Shown here piece by piece: positions 34,567 through 44,221 of a stretch of 64,000 nt of DNA. Origin of the DNA: Ornatilinea apprima. GTDB lineage: Bacteria > Chloroflexota > Anaerolineae > Anaerolineales > Anaerolineaceae. Each line of letters begins with the position of its first letter. Positions within the stretch are counted from its first letter, which is position 1. The notes below the pieces were generated by a model that was not told the DNA's origin, did not search any database, and worked only from the letters and a program-made list of their open reading frames with translations. The stretch covers positions 186,001-250,000 of the forward strand of contig NZ_LGCL01000045.1 in assembly GCF_001306115.1 (NCBI RefSeq). Reading direction: 5' to 3'. Made by a program: the position numbers and the translations under genes.

Positions 34567-36156
34567 TCAATTTTCTACCTGACTGGCGATGAGCAGTTTG
34601 TTGATGGCTGCCAGGTAAGCCTTGGCGCTGGCCACGATAATATCGGTGTCGGCGCCGTATCCGCCATAGGTGCGGCGGTGAGTTTTTTCAGGTTGAGCCA
34701 CAAAGACCGGTTGGCCGTCGCTGCCGGCGATGCGCACGGTTACTTCGCCGAGAGCGTCAATGCCTTCGGTGATGGCGTGGATGGTGAACTCCACCAACTG
34801 GTTGGGGGCCTGGGTGATGGCGTCGATGGCTTTATAGGCGGCGTCCACCGGGCCGGTGCCAATGGCGGCGTGGGTGTGCACCTCACCCTGCTGGCCGCGC
34901 ATGCGCACGGTGGCGGTGGGCATGCCCATCGTTCCACAGGTAACCTGCAGGCCGTCGAGGGTGAAGACCTCCTGGTGCTGTAAAAGCTCGTCCGAAACCA
35001 GGGCTTCCAGGTCGGCGTTGGTAATGGTTTTCTTTTTGTCGGCCAGGTCTTTGAAGCGGGCAAACATTTTTTCCAGGTCTTCTTCGTTTAATTCATAGCC
35101 GAGGTCTTGCAGGCGGGTTTTGAAGGCGTGCCGTCCAGAATGCTTGCCCAGCACCAACTGTGATTGGTTAACGCCCACCGTTTCAGGGCGCATGATCTCG
35201 TAGGTCTGCTGGTTTTTCAGGATACCATCCTGGTGGATGCCGGCTTCGTGCGCGAAGGCGTTGGCGCCGACGATGGCCTTGTTGGGTTGGACGACGATGC
35301 CGGTGTAATTGCTGACCATGCGACTGAGGCGCATGAGCTGGGTGGTGTCGATGCCGGTATCGAGGTGGTAGACCGGATGGCGGGTGTGCAGGGCCATCAC
35401 CACTTCTTCCAGCGAGGTGTTGCCCGCCCGCTCGCCAATGCCGTTGATGGTCACTTCGGCCTGGCGCGCCCCGGCACGAATGCCTGCCAGTGAATTGGCT
35501 GTGGCCAGGCCCAGGTCGTCGTGACAGTGCACGGAGACTACACAGTTTTCGATGCCGGGGGTGTTGGCAATAATGCCGCGGATGAGTTCGCCAAATTCGT
35601 CGGGGGTGGTGTAGCCCACCGTGTCGGGGATATTAAGGGTGGTGGCCCCGGCGCGGATGGCTTCGCCCAATACTGTGTACAGGAATTGCGGGTCGCTGCG
35701 CCCGGCGTCTTCGGGGCTGAACTCAATATCGGGGCACAGGCTGTGCGCGTAGGCCACCATTTCGCGCACTTTTTCCAGTACCTGCTCGCGGGTCATTTTG
35801 AGTTTGTATTGCATGTGGATTTCGGACGTAGCGAGGAAGGTGTGGATGCGCGGATGGCGGGCAGGGCTGACCGCCTCCCAGGCCTTATCGATGTCGCGTT
35901 TGGCGGCGCGCGCCAGCCCGCAAATGATGGGCGTGCGGCCGTTGATTTCGCTGTTGCCCACTTCCTGGGCAATGCGGCGAACAGCTTCGAGATCGTCCGG
36001 GGAGGCGGCAGGGAATCCGGCTTCGATCACGTCCACACCCAGGCGGGCAAGGCCACGGGCGATTTCCAGTTTTTCGGGGCTGGTAAGGGTCGCGCCGGGG
36101 GATTGTTCGCCGTCTCGCAGGGTGGTGTCAAAAATTCGGACGTAATGGTCAGTCAT
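34567..36156 (-). CDS. leuA: 2-isopropylmalate synthase
   Basis: 529 residues, usual length. It condenses 2-oxoisovalerate and acetyl-CoA in the first leucine-specific step. It has [46 protein letters not shown] and [14 protein letters not shown] with the metal-binding His pair. The C-terminal LeuA allosteric domain (about 390-510) suggests leucine feedback. AGAGAG precedes the ATG. It lies 57 bases behind ilvC. Confidence 0.97.
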   Translation of the reverse strand: MTDHYVRIFDTTLRDGEQSPGATLTSPEKLEIARGLARLGVDVIEAGFPAASPDDLEAVRRIAQEVGNSEINGRTPIICGLARAAKRDIDKAWEAVSPARHPRIHTFLATSEIHMQYKLKMTREQVLEKVREMVAYAHSLCPDIEFSPEDAGRSDPQFLYTVLGEAIRAGATTLNIPDTVGYTTPDEFGELIRGIIANTPGIENCVVSVHCHDDLGLATANSLAGIRAGARQAEVTINGIGERAGNTSLEEVVMALHTRHPVYHLDTGIDTTQLMRLSRMVSNYTGIVVQPNKAIVGANAFAHEAGIHQDGILKNQQTYEIMRPETVGVNQSQLVLGKHSGRHAFKTRLQDLGYELNEEDLEKMFARFKDLADKKKTITNADLEALVSDELLQHQEVFTLDGLQVTCGTMGMPTATVRMRGQQGEVHTHAAIGTGPVDAAYKAIDAITQAPNQLVEFTIHAITEGIDALGEVTVRIAGSDGQPVFVAQPEKTHRRTYGGYGADTDIIVASAKAYLAAINKLLIASQVEN

Positions 36157-36213
36157 AGGATTCTCTCTTTTTGTGTATTGTTAATGGTTGGTCAGTTGCG
36201 TCTATTGGGTCGA

Positions 36214-37269
36214 TTATTTATTCCAGTTTTCGGGGCGCAGGGAGCGGACAGCCGCGCCGGTTTGCCACATTTCCGATTCACGCATAACGCGCAGCTCTTC
36301 GCCCAATTTTTCGCGGTAATCGGGGGCGGAGTTGGCGGCCAGCACCACGCGGGTTTCTTCACCAGAGAGCACGCTCTGATAGAGTTGTTCAAAAGTCGGT
36401 TCCACGGCGGCTTTGAAGCGAGGCGCCCAGTCCAACGCGCCGCGCTGGGCGGTGGTGGAGCAGTTGGCGTACATCCAGTCCATGCCGTTGGCAGCCACCA
36501 GGCGGATGAGGCTCTGGGTGAGTTCTTCCACGGTTTCGTTGAAGGCTTCGCTAGGGGAATGGCCGTGGCGGCGCAGGGTCTCGTATTGGGCTTCCATCAC
36601 ACCCGCCAGGGCACCCATCAACACGCCGCGCTCACCGGTCAGGTCAGAGTAGACTTCGTTTTCGAAGGTGGTGGGGAAGAGGTAGCCAGACCCGACCGCA
36701 ATGCCCACGGCCAGGGTGCGCTCTTCGGCACGGCCGGTGTAATCCTGGTGGACGGCGTAGCTGGAGTTGATGCCGCTGCCGCTGAGGAAGTTGGCGCGCA
36801 CGCTGGTGCCAGAGCCTTTGGGGGCAACCAGGATGACGTCAATATCAGCGGGGGGGATGATGCCGGTCTGGTCTTTGTAGACAATGCCGAACCCGTGGGA
36901 AAAATAGAGAGCTTTGCCAGTGGTGAGATGGGGTTTAAGACGGTCCCAAACCATCATTTGGGCGGCGTCGGAAACCAGATATTGAATAATGGTGCCGCGG
37001 GCGGCGGCTTCTTCGAGGGAGAAGAGGGTTTCGCCGGGAACCCAACCATCTTTGACGGCTTTGTCCCAATAAAATTTGTCGGAGGGTTCTTGCCCAATAA
37101 TGACATGAATGCCGTTGTCTCGCATGTTGAGGCTTTGCGCGGGGCCTTGCACGCCGTAGCCCAAAACAGCCACGACTTCGTCTTTCAAGACCTCACGGGC
37201 TTTTTCCAGCGGGAACTCATCTCGCGTTACCACGTCTTCCGTTACGCCACCAAATACCATTTTTGCCAT
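36214..37269 (-). CDS. ilvC: Ketol-acid reductoisomerase
   Basis: 351 residues. It rearranges and reduces acetolactate or acetohydroxybutyrate with NAD(P)H and Mg. The Rossmann motif reads VLGYGVQGPAQSLNMRDNG, the variant seen in a subset of class I enzymes rather than the common GYGSQGHAHA form. VAPKGSGTSVRANFLSGSG and the C-terminal knotted domain with NETVEELTQSL are present. AAGGAG precedes the ATG. It follows ilvN by 55 bases. Confidence 0.95.
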   Translation of the reverse strand: MAKMVFGGVTEDVVTRDEFPLEKAREVLKDEVVAVLGYGVQGPAQSLNMRDNGIHVIIGQEPSDKFYWDKAVKDGWVPGETLFSLEEAAARGTIIQYLVSDAAQMMVWDRLKPHLTTGKALYFSHGFGIVYKDQTGIIPPADIDVILVAPKGSGTSVRANFLSGSGINSSYAVHQDYTGRAEERTLAVGIAVGSGYLFPTTFENEVYSDLTGERGVLMGALAGVMEAQYETLRRHGHSPSEAFNETVEELTQSLIRLVAANGMDWMYANCSTTAQRGALDWAPRFKAAVEPTFEQLYQSVLSGEETRVVLAANSAPDYREKLGEELRVMRESEMWQTGAAVRSLRPENWNK

Positions 37270-37324
37270 GTTTTATTCTCCTTTGCGATGGATCTACATC
37301 TTTTTTTATGATTAGAGACCGCCA

Positions 37325-37873
37325 TTATTGGCAGTATTCTTGTGAAACATAACTGCTGTCGTTTTGAACCGTGTGAAGGTTGAACTCTGGGTTGGCGTTG
37401 GAACCGCGCGCCATCGCGACAATGCCAGTGCGCACCATTTCAACGATGCCGAAGGGTTTCAAGACGTCCACAAAGCTGTTGATTTTTTCTTCCACGCCGG
37501 TGATTTCGACGATCATCGAGTCGTTTGCCACGTCAACAATGCGAGCGCGGTAGACATCAACCAATTGCATGATCTCGGTGCGAGTGGCGGCCTCGGAGCG
37601 GACTTTGATGAGGGCTAGATCGCGCTGCACCGAGGGGGTGGCAGCCAGGTCGGTTACGTGCAGGGTGTTGACCAATTTGTACAGGTTGTTGACCACCTGC
37701 TCGGTGCTGACTTCGTTGCTGTCGACAACGATGGTCATTCGCGAAACGCCGGGGCAGTCGGTGTGGCCCACGGTGAGCGATTCAATGTTGAAGGCGCGGC
37801 GGCGAAACAGAGAAGCCACGCGGTTGAGCACGCCGGGTTTATCTTCCACTAATGCGACTAAAGTATGCTGCAT
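37325..37873 (-). CDS. ilvN: Acetolactate synthase regulatory subunit
   Basis: 182 residues. An N-terminal ACT domain begins HTLVALVEDKPGVLNRVASLFRRRAFNIESLTVG, typical for the small subunit that gives valine feedback inhibition to IlvB. A second ACT-like domain covers about 80-160. GAGGAGG precedes the ATG. It is 19 bases behind ilvB in the same direction. Confidence 0.96.
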   Translation of the reverse strand: MQHTLVALVEDKPGVLNRVASLFRRRAFNIESLTVGHTDCPGVSRMTIVVDSNEVSTEQVVNNLYKLVNTLHVTDLAATPSVQRDLALIKVRSEAATRTEIMQLVDVYRARIVDVANDSMIVEITGVEEKINSFVDVLKPFGIVEMVRTGIVAMARGSNANPEFNLHTVQNDSSYVSQEYCQ

Positions 37874-37892
37874 AAGTCCTCCTCAACTCTCT

Positions 37893-39587
37893 TTATTGCG
37901 CCATCGGGCGGCGGATCATTTTGTGCAGGGCGGCGCCAGCGGGCACCATCGGGTAGACACAGTCTTCCGGCTCGATGCGGAAGTCAATGACCACGGTGCC
38001 GGGGGTTGCGCGGGCCGTGTCGATGGCCTCGACAGCCTCTTTACGGTTGGTAGCGCGCAGCCCGGTGAGGCCGTGCGCCTCGGCAATTTTGACGAAATCT
38101 GGGCTGGTGATGGGCGTGGCGGAATAGCGCCGGTCATAGAATAATTCCTGCCACTGGCGCACCATGCCCAGATAGCCATTATTGATGATCGCCACGTTTA
38201 CTTTGATGCCCGCCTGTACCGTGGTGGATAGTTCCGCCTGGGTCATCTGGAATCCGCCGTCACCGGCGATGACCCACACTTCTGCTTCCTGGTCAGCCAT
38301 TTTGGCGCCAATGGCGGCTGGCAATCCAAAGCCCATCGTCCCCAAGCCGCCGGAGGTAACCATGTGATAGGGGTAGTCATGTTTGTAATATTGGGCGGCC
38401 CACATCTGGTGCTGACCAACATCGGTGACAATAACGGCTTTGCCCTGGGTGGCGCGCAGAATGTCGTGCATGATGTGGGCAGCATAGAGGCGGCCGTTGT
38501 CGGGGGTGTAGAGAATGTCGCGCAGGGCGCTTTCGGAGCGCAGTTTGTTGATTTCCTCGTTCCACGATGTGTGCGTCTTTTGGGGCAGGTTGGGTACCAG
38601 CTTCTGGAGCAGTTCGCTCAAATCGCCGATCAGGGCCAGGTCAACACGTACATTTTTGTTGACTTCAGAGGGGTCCAGCTCGAAATGGATTTTTTTGGAA
38701 TTGGGCGCGTAGGTACTCAGGCTGCCGGTAACGCGGTCATCAAAGCGCATGCCCAAGGCTAAAAGCAGGTCGGCGTTCTGGATGGTGTGATTGACCCAGG
38801 CCTCGCCGTGCATGCCCATCATACCCAGGTTGAGCGGATGGCTGGCGGGGAAGGCACCAATGCCGAGCAGCGTCGTGGCGACAGGGGTGTCAGTTTTCTC
38901 AGCCAACTCGCGCACCCAGCTCATGGCACCCGATTTGAGAATACCCTGCCCGGCCAGAATGACAGGGCGTTCGGCAGCGGCGATCATTTTTGCCGCCTGT
39001 TCGAAGTCATTCATCGATGGCCGCAGATCGGGGCGGTAGCCGGGAAGGCGGATGCTTTCTTCGTAGGCGGGGTCCCATTCGATTTGCGCGACTTGCGCGT
39101 CTTTGGTGATGTCGATCAGCACCGGGCCGGGGCGACCGGAGCGGGCAATGTAGAAAGCCTCGTGGATGGTGCGGCTGATCTCGTTCACGTCGGTAACCAG
39201 GTAGTTGTGCTTGGTGATGGGCAGGGTAATACCGGTTACGTCCACTTCCTGAAAGGCGTCGGAGCCGATGAGGTGGCTGAACACCTGGCCGGTGATGGCA
39301 ACCATCGGGGTTGAGTCGAGCATGGCGGTGGCAATGCCGGTAACCAGATTGGTGGCGCCGGGGCCGGAGGTCGCCAGGCACACGCCTACTTTGCCGCTGA
39401 CGCGCGCGTATCCGTCGGCGGCGTGGGCGGCGCCCTGTTCGTGGCGCACCAGAATGTGGCGGATGCCAGGATAATCCAGCAGGGCATCATGAATAGGAAT
39501 GGTGTTGCCGCCGGGGAAGCCGAAAATCACATCCACACCTTCTTTAAGTAATGATTCCCAGATGATTTGAGCGCCGGAGTATTTCAT
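37893..39587 (-). CDS. ilvB: Acetolactate synthase catalytic subunit
   Basis: 564 residues from the ATG giving MKYSGAQIIWESLLKEGVDV; AGAGAGG precedes it. It condenses pyruvate with pyruvate or 2-oxobutyrate using ThDP and FAD. FGFPGGNTIPIHDAL and the catalytic Glu in LVRHEQGAAHAADGYAR lie in the PYR domain; the ThDP-binding motif WVIAGDGGFQMTQAELSTTVQ is in the C-terminal domain. It lies behind ilvD with a 34-base gap and before ilvN. Confidence 0.97.
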   Translation of the reverse strand: MKYSGAQIIWESLLKEGVDVIFGFPGGNTIPIHDALLDYPGIRHILVRHEQGAAHAADGYARVSGKVGVCLATSGPGATNLVTGIATAMLDSTPMVAITGQVFSHLIGSDAFQEVDVTGITLPITKHNYLVTDVNEISRTIHEAFYIARSGRPGPVLIDITKDAQVAQIEWDPAYEESIRLPGYRPDLRPSMNDFEQAAKMIAAAERPVILAGQGILKSGAMSWVRELAEKTDTPVATTLLGIGAFPASHPLNLGMMGMHGEAWVNHTIQNADLLLALGMRFDDRVTGSLSTYAPNSKKIHFELDPSEVNKNVRVDLALIGDLSELLQKLVPNLPQKTHTSWNEEINKLRSESALRDILYTPDNGRLYAAHIMHDILRATQGKAVIVTDVGQHQMWAAQYYKHDYPYHMVTSGGLGTMGFGLPAAIGAKMADQEAEVWVIAGDGGFQMTQAELSTTVQAGIKVNVAIINNGYLGMVRQWQELFYDRRYSATPITSPDFVKIAEAHGLTGLRATNRKEAVEAIDTARATPGTVVIDFRIEPEDCVYPMVPAGAALHKMIRRPMAQ

Positions 39588-39621
39588 TATTTTCCTCTCT
39601 TCTATTGCCTGAATGCCTGGA

Positions 39622-41289
39622 TCAGGCTTTAAGTACCGCACCAGTGTCCGCGCTGGTTACAAACTGGGCGTAACGGCGCAGCCAGCGGCTGGTGATTTTG
39701 GATTCGAAGGGGGGTAAAGCGGATAAGCGGTTTTGAATTTCTTGATCGCTGAGTTGCACGTTGAGGGTGCGCTGTTCCAGGTCGATTTCGACCATGTCGC
39801 CGGGGCGCAGGGCTGCGATGGGGCCGCCGGAGGCCGCTTCGGGTGAAACGTGCCCAATGCAGGCGCCGTGCGTGCCGCCAGAGAAGCGCCCATCGGTGAT
39901 GAGGGCAACTTGATCACCCAGGCCCATGCCCATGATGGCGCTGGTGGGACTGAGCATTTCCTGCATGCCGGGGCCGCCGCGCGGGCCTTCGTAGCGGATG
40001 ACCACCACCTCACCGGGCTGGACTTCTCCGTTGAGGATGCCGGCGTAGGCTTCATCTTGCGATTCATAGATGCGCGCCGGTCCGCTGAAATGGCGCATGC
40101 CGGGTTTGACACCACCGGTTTTGATCACCGCGCCCGCCGGGGCCAGGTTGCCAAACAGGATGGCCAGGCCGCCGGTCTGTGAATGGGCGTTTTCAGCGGT
40201 GTGGATCACTTCGGTGTCGGTAATTTGCGCGGATTGGAAGGTCTCGCCAAAGGTCTTGCCGCTGACAGTGGGACGGTCGGTGTGCAAAATACCCGTGGCG
40301 CGCTGCACTTCGCGCAGGATGGCGGGTACGCCGCCAGCGCGGTGAACATCTTCAATATGCCAGGGGCCGGAGGGCGAGACTTTGGAGAGATGCGGAACTT
40401 GCATGGAGACGCGGTTGATGCGCTCCAGATCGTAGGCGATGCCGCCTTCATTGGCGACTGCCAGGGCGTGCAAAACGGTGTTGGTAGAGCCGCCCATTGC
40501 CATATCGAGGGCGAAGGCGTCATCCAGGGCTTCAGCGGTAACAATCTGGCGCGGGGTGAGCTGTTGCGCTACCAGATCCATGATGCGCGCGCCAGCCTGG
40601 CGGGCCAGTTCTTCGCGCTCGGCGCTTTTTGCTAGAGCGGTGCCGTTGAACGGCAAGGCGATGCCGAGGGCCTCCATGAGACAGTTCATGCTATTGGCGG
40701 TGAACATGCCGGAGCAGGAGCCGCAGGACGGGCAGCCGTGATCTTCGAGGGTTTGCAACTGTGCGTCGTCGATCTGGCCGGTTTTGTATTTGCCCACACC
40801 TTCGAAGACGGAGATCAAGTCAACGGACTGACCGCTGGGGGTGCGGCCGGCGGCCATCGCGCCGCCAGAGACAAAGATGGCGGGGATGTTGACGCGCATG
40901 GCAGCATTCAACATGCCAGGGCCAATTTTGTCGCAGTTCGTGATGCAAACCATGCCGTCGAACTGGTGGGCTTCGATCATTGACTCGATGGAGTCGGCGA
41001 TCAGTTCGCGGGAGGGCAGCGAGTACTTCATGCCTGCGTGCCCCATTGCGATACCGTCGCAGATGCCAATCGTGTTGAATTCAAAGGGAACGCCGCCGGC
41101 AGCGCGCACGGCCTCTTTGACGATACGACCAAACTCCTGCAGGTGGACGTGCCCGGGAATAATATCGACGTAAGAATTGACAATGGCAATAAACGGTTTT
41201 CGCATGTCGGACTGGGCAACGCCAGTCGCTTTGAGCAGGGCACGGTGGGGGGCTTTTTCAAACCCGCTTTTGATTTTGTCTGATCGCAT
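39622..41289 (-). CDS. ilvD: Dihydroxy-acid dehydratase
   Basis: 555 residues from the ATG giving [25 protein letters not shown] lies about ten bases upstream. It dehydrates dihydroxy acids in Ile and Val synthesis and needs an Fe-S cluster. Cluster cysteines are in [31 protein letters not shown], and the substrate loop is [20 protein letters not shown]. It is the first structural gene of the long leftward operon and lies directly behind the attenuator leader. Confidence 0.96.
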   Translation of the reverse strand: MRSDKIKSGFEKAPHRALLKATGVAQSDMRKPFIAIVNSYVDIIPGHVHLQEFGRIVKEAVRAAGGVPFEFNTIGICDGIAMGHAGMKYSLPSRELIADSIESMIEAHQFDGMVCITNCDKIGPGMLNAAMRVNIPAIFVSGGAMAAGRTPSGQSVDLISVFEGVGKYKTGQIDDAQLQTLEDHGCPSCGSCSGMFTANSMNCLMEALGIALPFNGTALAKSAEREELARQAGARIMDLVAQQLTPRQIVTAEALDDAFALDMAMGGSTNTVLHALAVANEGGIAYDLERINRVSMQVPHLSKVSPSGPWHIEDVHRAGGVPAILREVQRATGILHTDRPTVSGKTFGETFQSAQITDTEVIHTAENAHSQTGGLAILFGNLAPAGAVIKTGGVKPGMRHFSGPARIYESQDEAYAGILNGEVQPGEVVVIRYEGPRGGPGMQEMLSPTSAIMGMGLGDQVALITDGRFSGGTHGACIGHVSPEAASGGPIAALRPGDMVEIDLEQRTLNVQLSDQEIQNRLSALPPFESKITSRWLRRYAQFVTSADTGAVLKA

Positions 41290-41447
41290 ATTTTGCTTGT
41301 CTCCTGGTTCTGTATCGTATAATTTCGTGAAGTAGCAACAAAAGTCCATCACCTGGCGGCGCGCCGGTGTTGAAAACCATCCCTTTGATTGAGAAACGGC
41401 CGTGTATGGAGTTGGCTGGGATCCCCCGGTTGGGGGTTGGTACGAAA

Positions 41448-41474
41448 AAGGCCGCCCTGTGCTTGGGCGGCCTT
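41448..41474 (-). terminator. Attenuator terminator of the ilv-leu operon
   Basis: A 10-bp GC-rich stem (41465-41474 / 41448-41457) with a 7-base loop, followed leftwards by TTTTTCG. It lies between the leader peptide and ilvD, so it would stop transcription before the operon unless its first arm is captured by the antiterminator. Confidence 0.88.
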
Positions 41475-41527
41475 CTGGCTGTATGTGGGTGTGTTTACTT
41501 TTTTACTTTACCTTCACCCGCCCAAGC
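41461..41527 (-). promoter_or_regulatory. Antiterminator pairing of the ilv leader
   Basis: GCTTGGGCGG (41518-41527), inside the 3' part of the leader peptide frame, is the exact complement of CCGCCCAAGC (41461-41470), which forms most of the terminator's first arm. The two pairings exclude each other. A ribosome stalled on the upstream Ile/Val/Leu codons would leave the first segment free and allow read-through; a ribosome that reaches the stop codon would cover it. Confidence 0.8.
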
Positions 41528-41604
41528 GCTAATTCGCTCTCACCAATAAGGACGAGAACGAAAATAATAATAATCGAAAGGACGAGCGACAGATAAAAGG
41601 ACAT
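41503..41604 (-). CDS. ilv-leu operon leader peptide
   Basis: 33 residues starting MSFYLSLVLS, with SIIIIFVLVLI at about residues 10-20: four consecutive Ile codons followed by Val, Leu, Val, Leu and Ile. The frame starts about 37 bases after the predicted transcription start and ends 29 bases before the terminator hairpin. No strong ribosome site is seen; TTG three codons upstream is an alternative start. The codon content and hairpin geometry match leader peptides of branched-chain operons that sense charged tRNA for Ile, Val and Leu. Confidence 0.82.
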   Translation of the reverse strand: MSFYLSLVLSIIIIFVLVLIGESELALGRVKVK

Positions 41605-41647
41605 GGGTTTCAAAGGTTAAGTAAGAAAGTGTGTAACTATTGGTAAG

Positions 41648-41675
41648 ATTATAGGTCAATAAAATCAAATGTCAA
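41648..41675 (-). promoter_or_regulatory. sigma70-type promoter of the ilv-leu operon
   Basis: TTGACA (41670-41675) and TATAAT (41648-41653) with a 16-base spacer on the leftward strand. The transcription start should be near 41641, giving a leader of about 350 bases before ilvD. Confidence 0.85.
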
Positions 41676-41725
41676 TAGGTTATGCGGGCGGAAAAGTTAA
41701 TAGGTTGTTAACAAGCCATAAAAAG

Positions 41726-41759
41726 CGCGTGAGTCTGGCCGAATTGGCAGACTCACGCG
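41726..41759 (-). terminator. Terminator after the ArsR-DUF2087 gene
   Basis: A 12-bp perfect stem (41726-41737 / 41748-41759) with a 10-base loop, followed leftwards by a CTTTTT stretch, four bases after the regulator stop. It separates this gene from the ilv promoter. Confidence 0.85.
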
Positions 41760-41763
41760 GGTA

Positions 41764-42342
41764 TTAATCGTTGGCAGGCGCGTCAGGCAGCCAATAATCA
41801 CCGCCGCCGCCCTGGCGGCACATGTAGCCCTGCTCCACCAGCTCGCGGCGCAGTTGGGCGTAGTCTTCGTTGTAGTGCTGCAAAATCTCGTTGACCTGCT
41901 TTTCGGTGTAGCGCGCGCCGGGCTGGAAACCTTTGAGCACATAGCGCAAAATGGCGTCCAGTTTTTTGAGCTGGGTGGGAATGGTCTTCAGCGTGCCGTC
42001 GGGGTTGGTGTAGCTCTTGATCACCTTGTGGTCGTAAGCGTCCACATCAATTTCCTGGGTCACCTCGGGCAGATCTTCGTGGGCCAGCAGGCGCTTCGAC
42101 ATGGCCTCCAGCTCGTTGACCTGCAGGTGGTAGATATTGTAGTAGCTCTCGGCGCGCGCGCTGACCAGCCCGGCCTTGCTGAGGCGCGAGAGGTGGTGCG
42201 AGACGGTGGAGGGGCTGAGGGCGAGCATCTCGGCGATCTGCTCGACGGTGAGGTCTTGCTGCGAGAGCAAGCCGACTATTTTGAGGCGGTTGGCGTCGGC
42301 CAGCGCTTTGAAGAAGTTGAGAAGTTCTTGCGTAGCGTCCAT
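41764..42342 (-). CDS. ArsR-type regulator with DUF2087 domain
   Basis: 192 residues from the ATG behind AAGGA. The N-terminal winged helix (about 5-85) shows LADANRLKIVGLLSQQDLTVEQIAEML and LSPSTVSHHLSRLSKAGLV. The C-terminal DUF2087 part (about 115-185) contains ARYTEKQVNEILQHYNEDYAQLRRELVEQGYMCR. No ArsR metal-site cysteines of the CxC type are seen in the DNA-binding helices. It may be autoregulated, since a symmetric element overlaps its -10. Target and ligand are unknown. Confidence 0.88.
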   Translation of the reverse strand: MDATQELLNFFKALADANRLKIVGLLSQQDLTVEQIAEMLALSPSTVSHHLSRLSKAGLVSARAESYYNIYHLQVNELEAMSKRLLAHEDLPEVTQEIDVDAYDHKVIKSYTNPDGTLKTIPTQLKKLDAILRYVLKGFQPGARYTEKQVNEILQHYNEDYAQLRRELVEQGYMCRQGGGGDYWLPDAPAND

Positions 42343-42370
42343 AGTCAATTCCTTGAAATTAATTCGATAG

Positions 42371-42409
42371 ATATAGAAATAATTATATGGAATTAAAGAG
42401 ATGTGTCAA
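42371..42409 (-). promoter_or_regulatory. Promoter of ArsR-DUF2087 gene with overlapping symmetric element
   Basis: TTGACA (42404-42409) and TATAAT (42382-42387), spacer 16, on the leftward strand. An imperfect palindrome ATATA-N8-TATAT (42371-42388) overlaps the -10, as expected for an autorepressor site. Confidence 0.75.
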
Positions 42410-42584
42410 GAGGGGATGGTTAATATCTTAAAAAAGGATTTTATTGCTATATAGCAAGAGCATTGTGTGCTTTTACTTGGATGAATCCCGACAAGTGTGC
42501 AGATATTTAGCAGCAGCTTAGTGCGTTATTTCATCAGTGAACCGATATTTAATAATTGCTCCTCGATGGGGGGTAAAAAACGAA
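42410..42584. other. AT-rich intergenic stretch
   Basis: Nothing recognisable between the regulator promoter and the end of the pentapeptide-repeat gene: no good frame, hairpin or repeat. Confidence 0.35.
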
Positions 42585-43943
42585 TTACCGTTTGATCCCT
42601 TCAATCGACGCGGCCTGGCTCAACTGCTCGTCGGTGATAATTGCGCCTCTAAGGTTTGCCTTAGTGAAATCTGATTCAGTCAGATCAGCTCCAGTAAAAT
42701 CTGCGTTTTGTAAATTTGCATTCTCAAAATCTACTTTGTATAGACTCGCATTTCCAAATTTTGAATCACTTAAATCCGAATATTTAAAAATTACCTCGGA
42801 CAAAACTGAGTTAGAAAAATCCGCCTTCTGCATTTCAGTTTCTGATAAATCAGATCTAGATATGACAGAGTATCGAAAATCAGCTTCAGATAAGGTGGCT
42901 CGCCAAAAACAGGAATCTACAACTTCTGCTTGATAAAGGCTTACCCCTTCCATTTTTGCGTGATGAAAATAGCTCTGATCAATATTCGCATATGAAATTT
43001 TTGTACCTGAAAGGGCAGCTTTTTCAAAATTTGATTGGTCCATCGTTACGCATGATAGATCACAGTTTTTCAGAACAGCCTCTACTGGATACGCATAAGT
43101 AAGATTAGCCCCAACCATAGTTGTCAACCACATATTTGCTTTGTAAAAATCAGCCTCCATAAGATTCGCGTGTGAAAAGTTGACTCCCATTAAACTTGCA
43201 TTGGAAAATGTTGAGGATGATAAATCTGCCCCAATAAAATTTGATCCCATAAGTGAAGCAGTATCAAGCCACGTAAATGAAAAATTTGAAAAATTGAAAT
43301 TCGAACCGCTAATATTTGCATGATCAAAATCGGCTCCCGATAAATCTATATAATTCAAGTTTTTTGATACCCAATTTGAATTGCTCAGGTCTACACGTTG
43401 AAGGTTGATATAAGGTTGATTGGATTTAGTCGGAGTAATAAGCCTTGTTTCATATAGAAATTCAATTATTATATTTTTTCTTGGTCCATCAAGTTGCCTA
43501 ATGGTTGTAAAAGTTCTTGCTTGTGCTAGTGATCTTAGCTCTGTCGAATCATTATTAATATTTTGGCCGAGATCAAGATCTAATAATATCTCGCCCATCT
43601 TATCCAGATAACTTTGCAACAATGCTTCGCGATGGTTCTCTAAATTGATTTCTCTTTCAATTTGCGCATTCTTTTCAGCATTTTCATATCCCTGTTGTGT
43701 CAATGAGTAGTTTATAAACAATGCCCCAGCTGCCAGAACAATGGGGATGATCAATAACTCCAGCCAGTCCCAGAGAGTTTTTCCTCGGTGGAATTTCCCT
43801 TCATAGTCAGTAAACTCTCCAAACCCAGTCCAGACTGGCCAAAAAGTTTTTAATTCTGGTTTGCTTTGTTCAATCTGCTCACCTTCGGATGGGCGCGAAT
43901 CAATCTCTTCCATCTCATTCCCCCAAAAATTCACATTTGACAT
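42585..43943 (-). CDS. Membrane-anchored pentapeptide repeat protein
   Basis: 452 residues. A charged N-terminus (1-60) precedes one membrane segment (about 63-82, IIPIVLAAGALFINYSL), a coiled segment (about 85-130), and then pentapeptide repeats from about 175 to 445. The repeats fit A(D/N)LxX units such as LSGADFDHANISGSNFNFSN and NANLQNADFTGADLTESDFT, which build a right-handed quadrilateral beta helix. The role is unknown. AT content is clearly higher than in neighbouring genes, suggesting recent acquisition. Confidence 0.88.
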   Translation of the reverse strand: MSNVNFWGNEMEEIDSRPSEGEQIEQSKPELKTFWPVWTGFGEFTDYEGKFHRGKTLWDWLELLIIPIVLAAGALFINYSLTQQGYENAEKNAQIEREINLENHREALLQSYLDKMGEILLDLDLGQNINNDSTELRSLAQARTFTTIRQLDGPRKNIIIEFLYETRLITPTKSNQPYINLQRVDLSNSNWVSKNLNYIDLSGADFDHANISGSNFNFSNFSFTWLDTASLMGSNFIGADLSSSTFSNASLMGVNFSHANLMEADFYKANMWLTTMVGANLTYAYPVEAVLKNCDLSCVTMDQSNFEKAALSGTKISYANIDQSYFHHAKMEGVSLYQAEVVDSCFWRATLSEADFRYSVISRSDLSETEMQKADFSNSVLSEVIFKYSDLSDSKFGNASLYKVDFENANLQNADFTGADLTESDFTKANLRGAIITDEQLSQAASIEGIKR

Positions 43944-43949
43944 ATTAAC

Positions 43950-43965
43950 CTGTCAATTTTGACAG
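43950..43965. promoter_or_regulatory. Palindrome just before the pentapeptide gene
   Basis: CTGTCAATTTTGACAG: 7-bp arms with a 2-base centre, lying 7-22 bases before the start codon. It could be an operator or a hairpin over the ribosome site. Confidence 0.4.
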
Positions 43966-44114
43966 ATTGTATTGTAGACTATGTGGGCTAATATCATTCA
44001 GACGCGCTTCTTACGCGCACACCTGCGTTTATTACCCCATCATCATCCGCAAAAAAGAACACAATAATTATAGCAACACTACAATTGATATACAAAGCGA
44101 TGATCAATTCATTG

Positions 44115-44134
44115 GCTCAGACCAGGCTGAGCCA
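44115..44134. other. Short hairpin in the region before the alpha/beta hydrolase
   Basis: GGCTCAG and CTGAGCC, separated by six bases. The rest of 43966-44221 is AT-rich and shows no gene; the hydrolase promoter must lie here, but I cannot fix it. Confidence 0.35.
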
Positions 44135-44221
44135 CACCCCATTTAATCGAAATGATCTCCAGTTTTCTGCTAGAATCATTCCAATCTCAATCACCGTTCT
44201 TCAACACACAGGGAAAAGCGT

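Noticed and set aside
35521..37311. Rightward 596-codon frame opposite leuA and ilvC
   Set aside because: It is Gly/His/Phe-rich shadow coding caused by high-GC third positions of real leftward genes; no domain is seen.
41367..41549. Rightward 60-codon frame in the ilv leader
   Set aside because: It lies opposite the leader peptide and terminator; codon bias and context favour the leftward attenuator.
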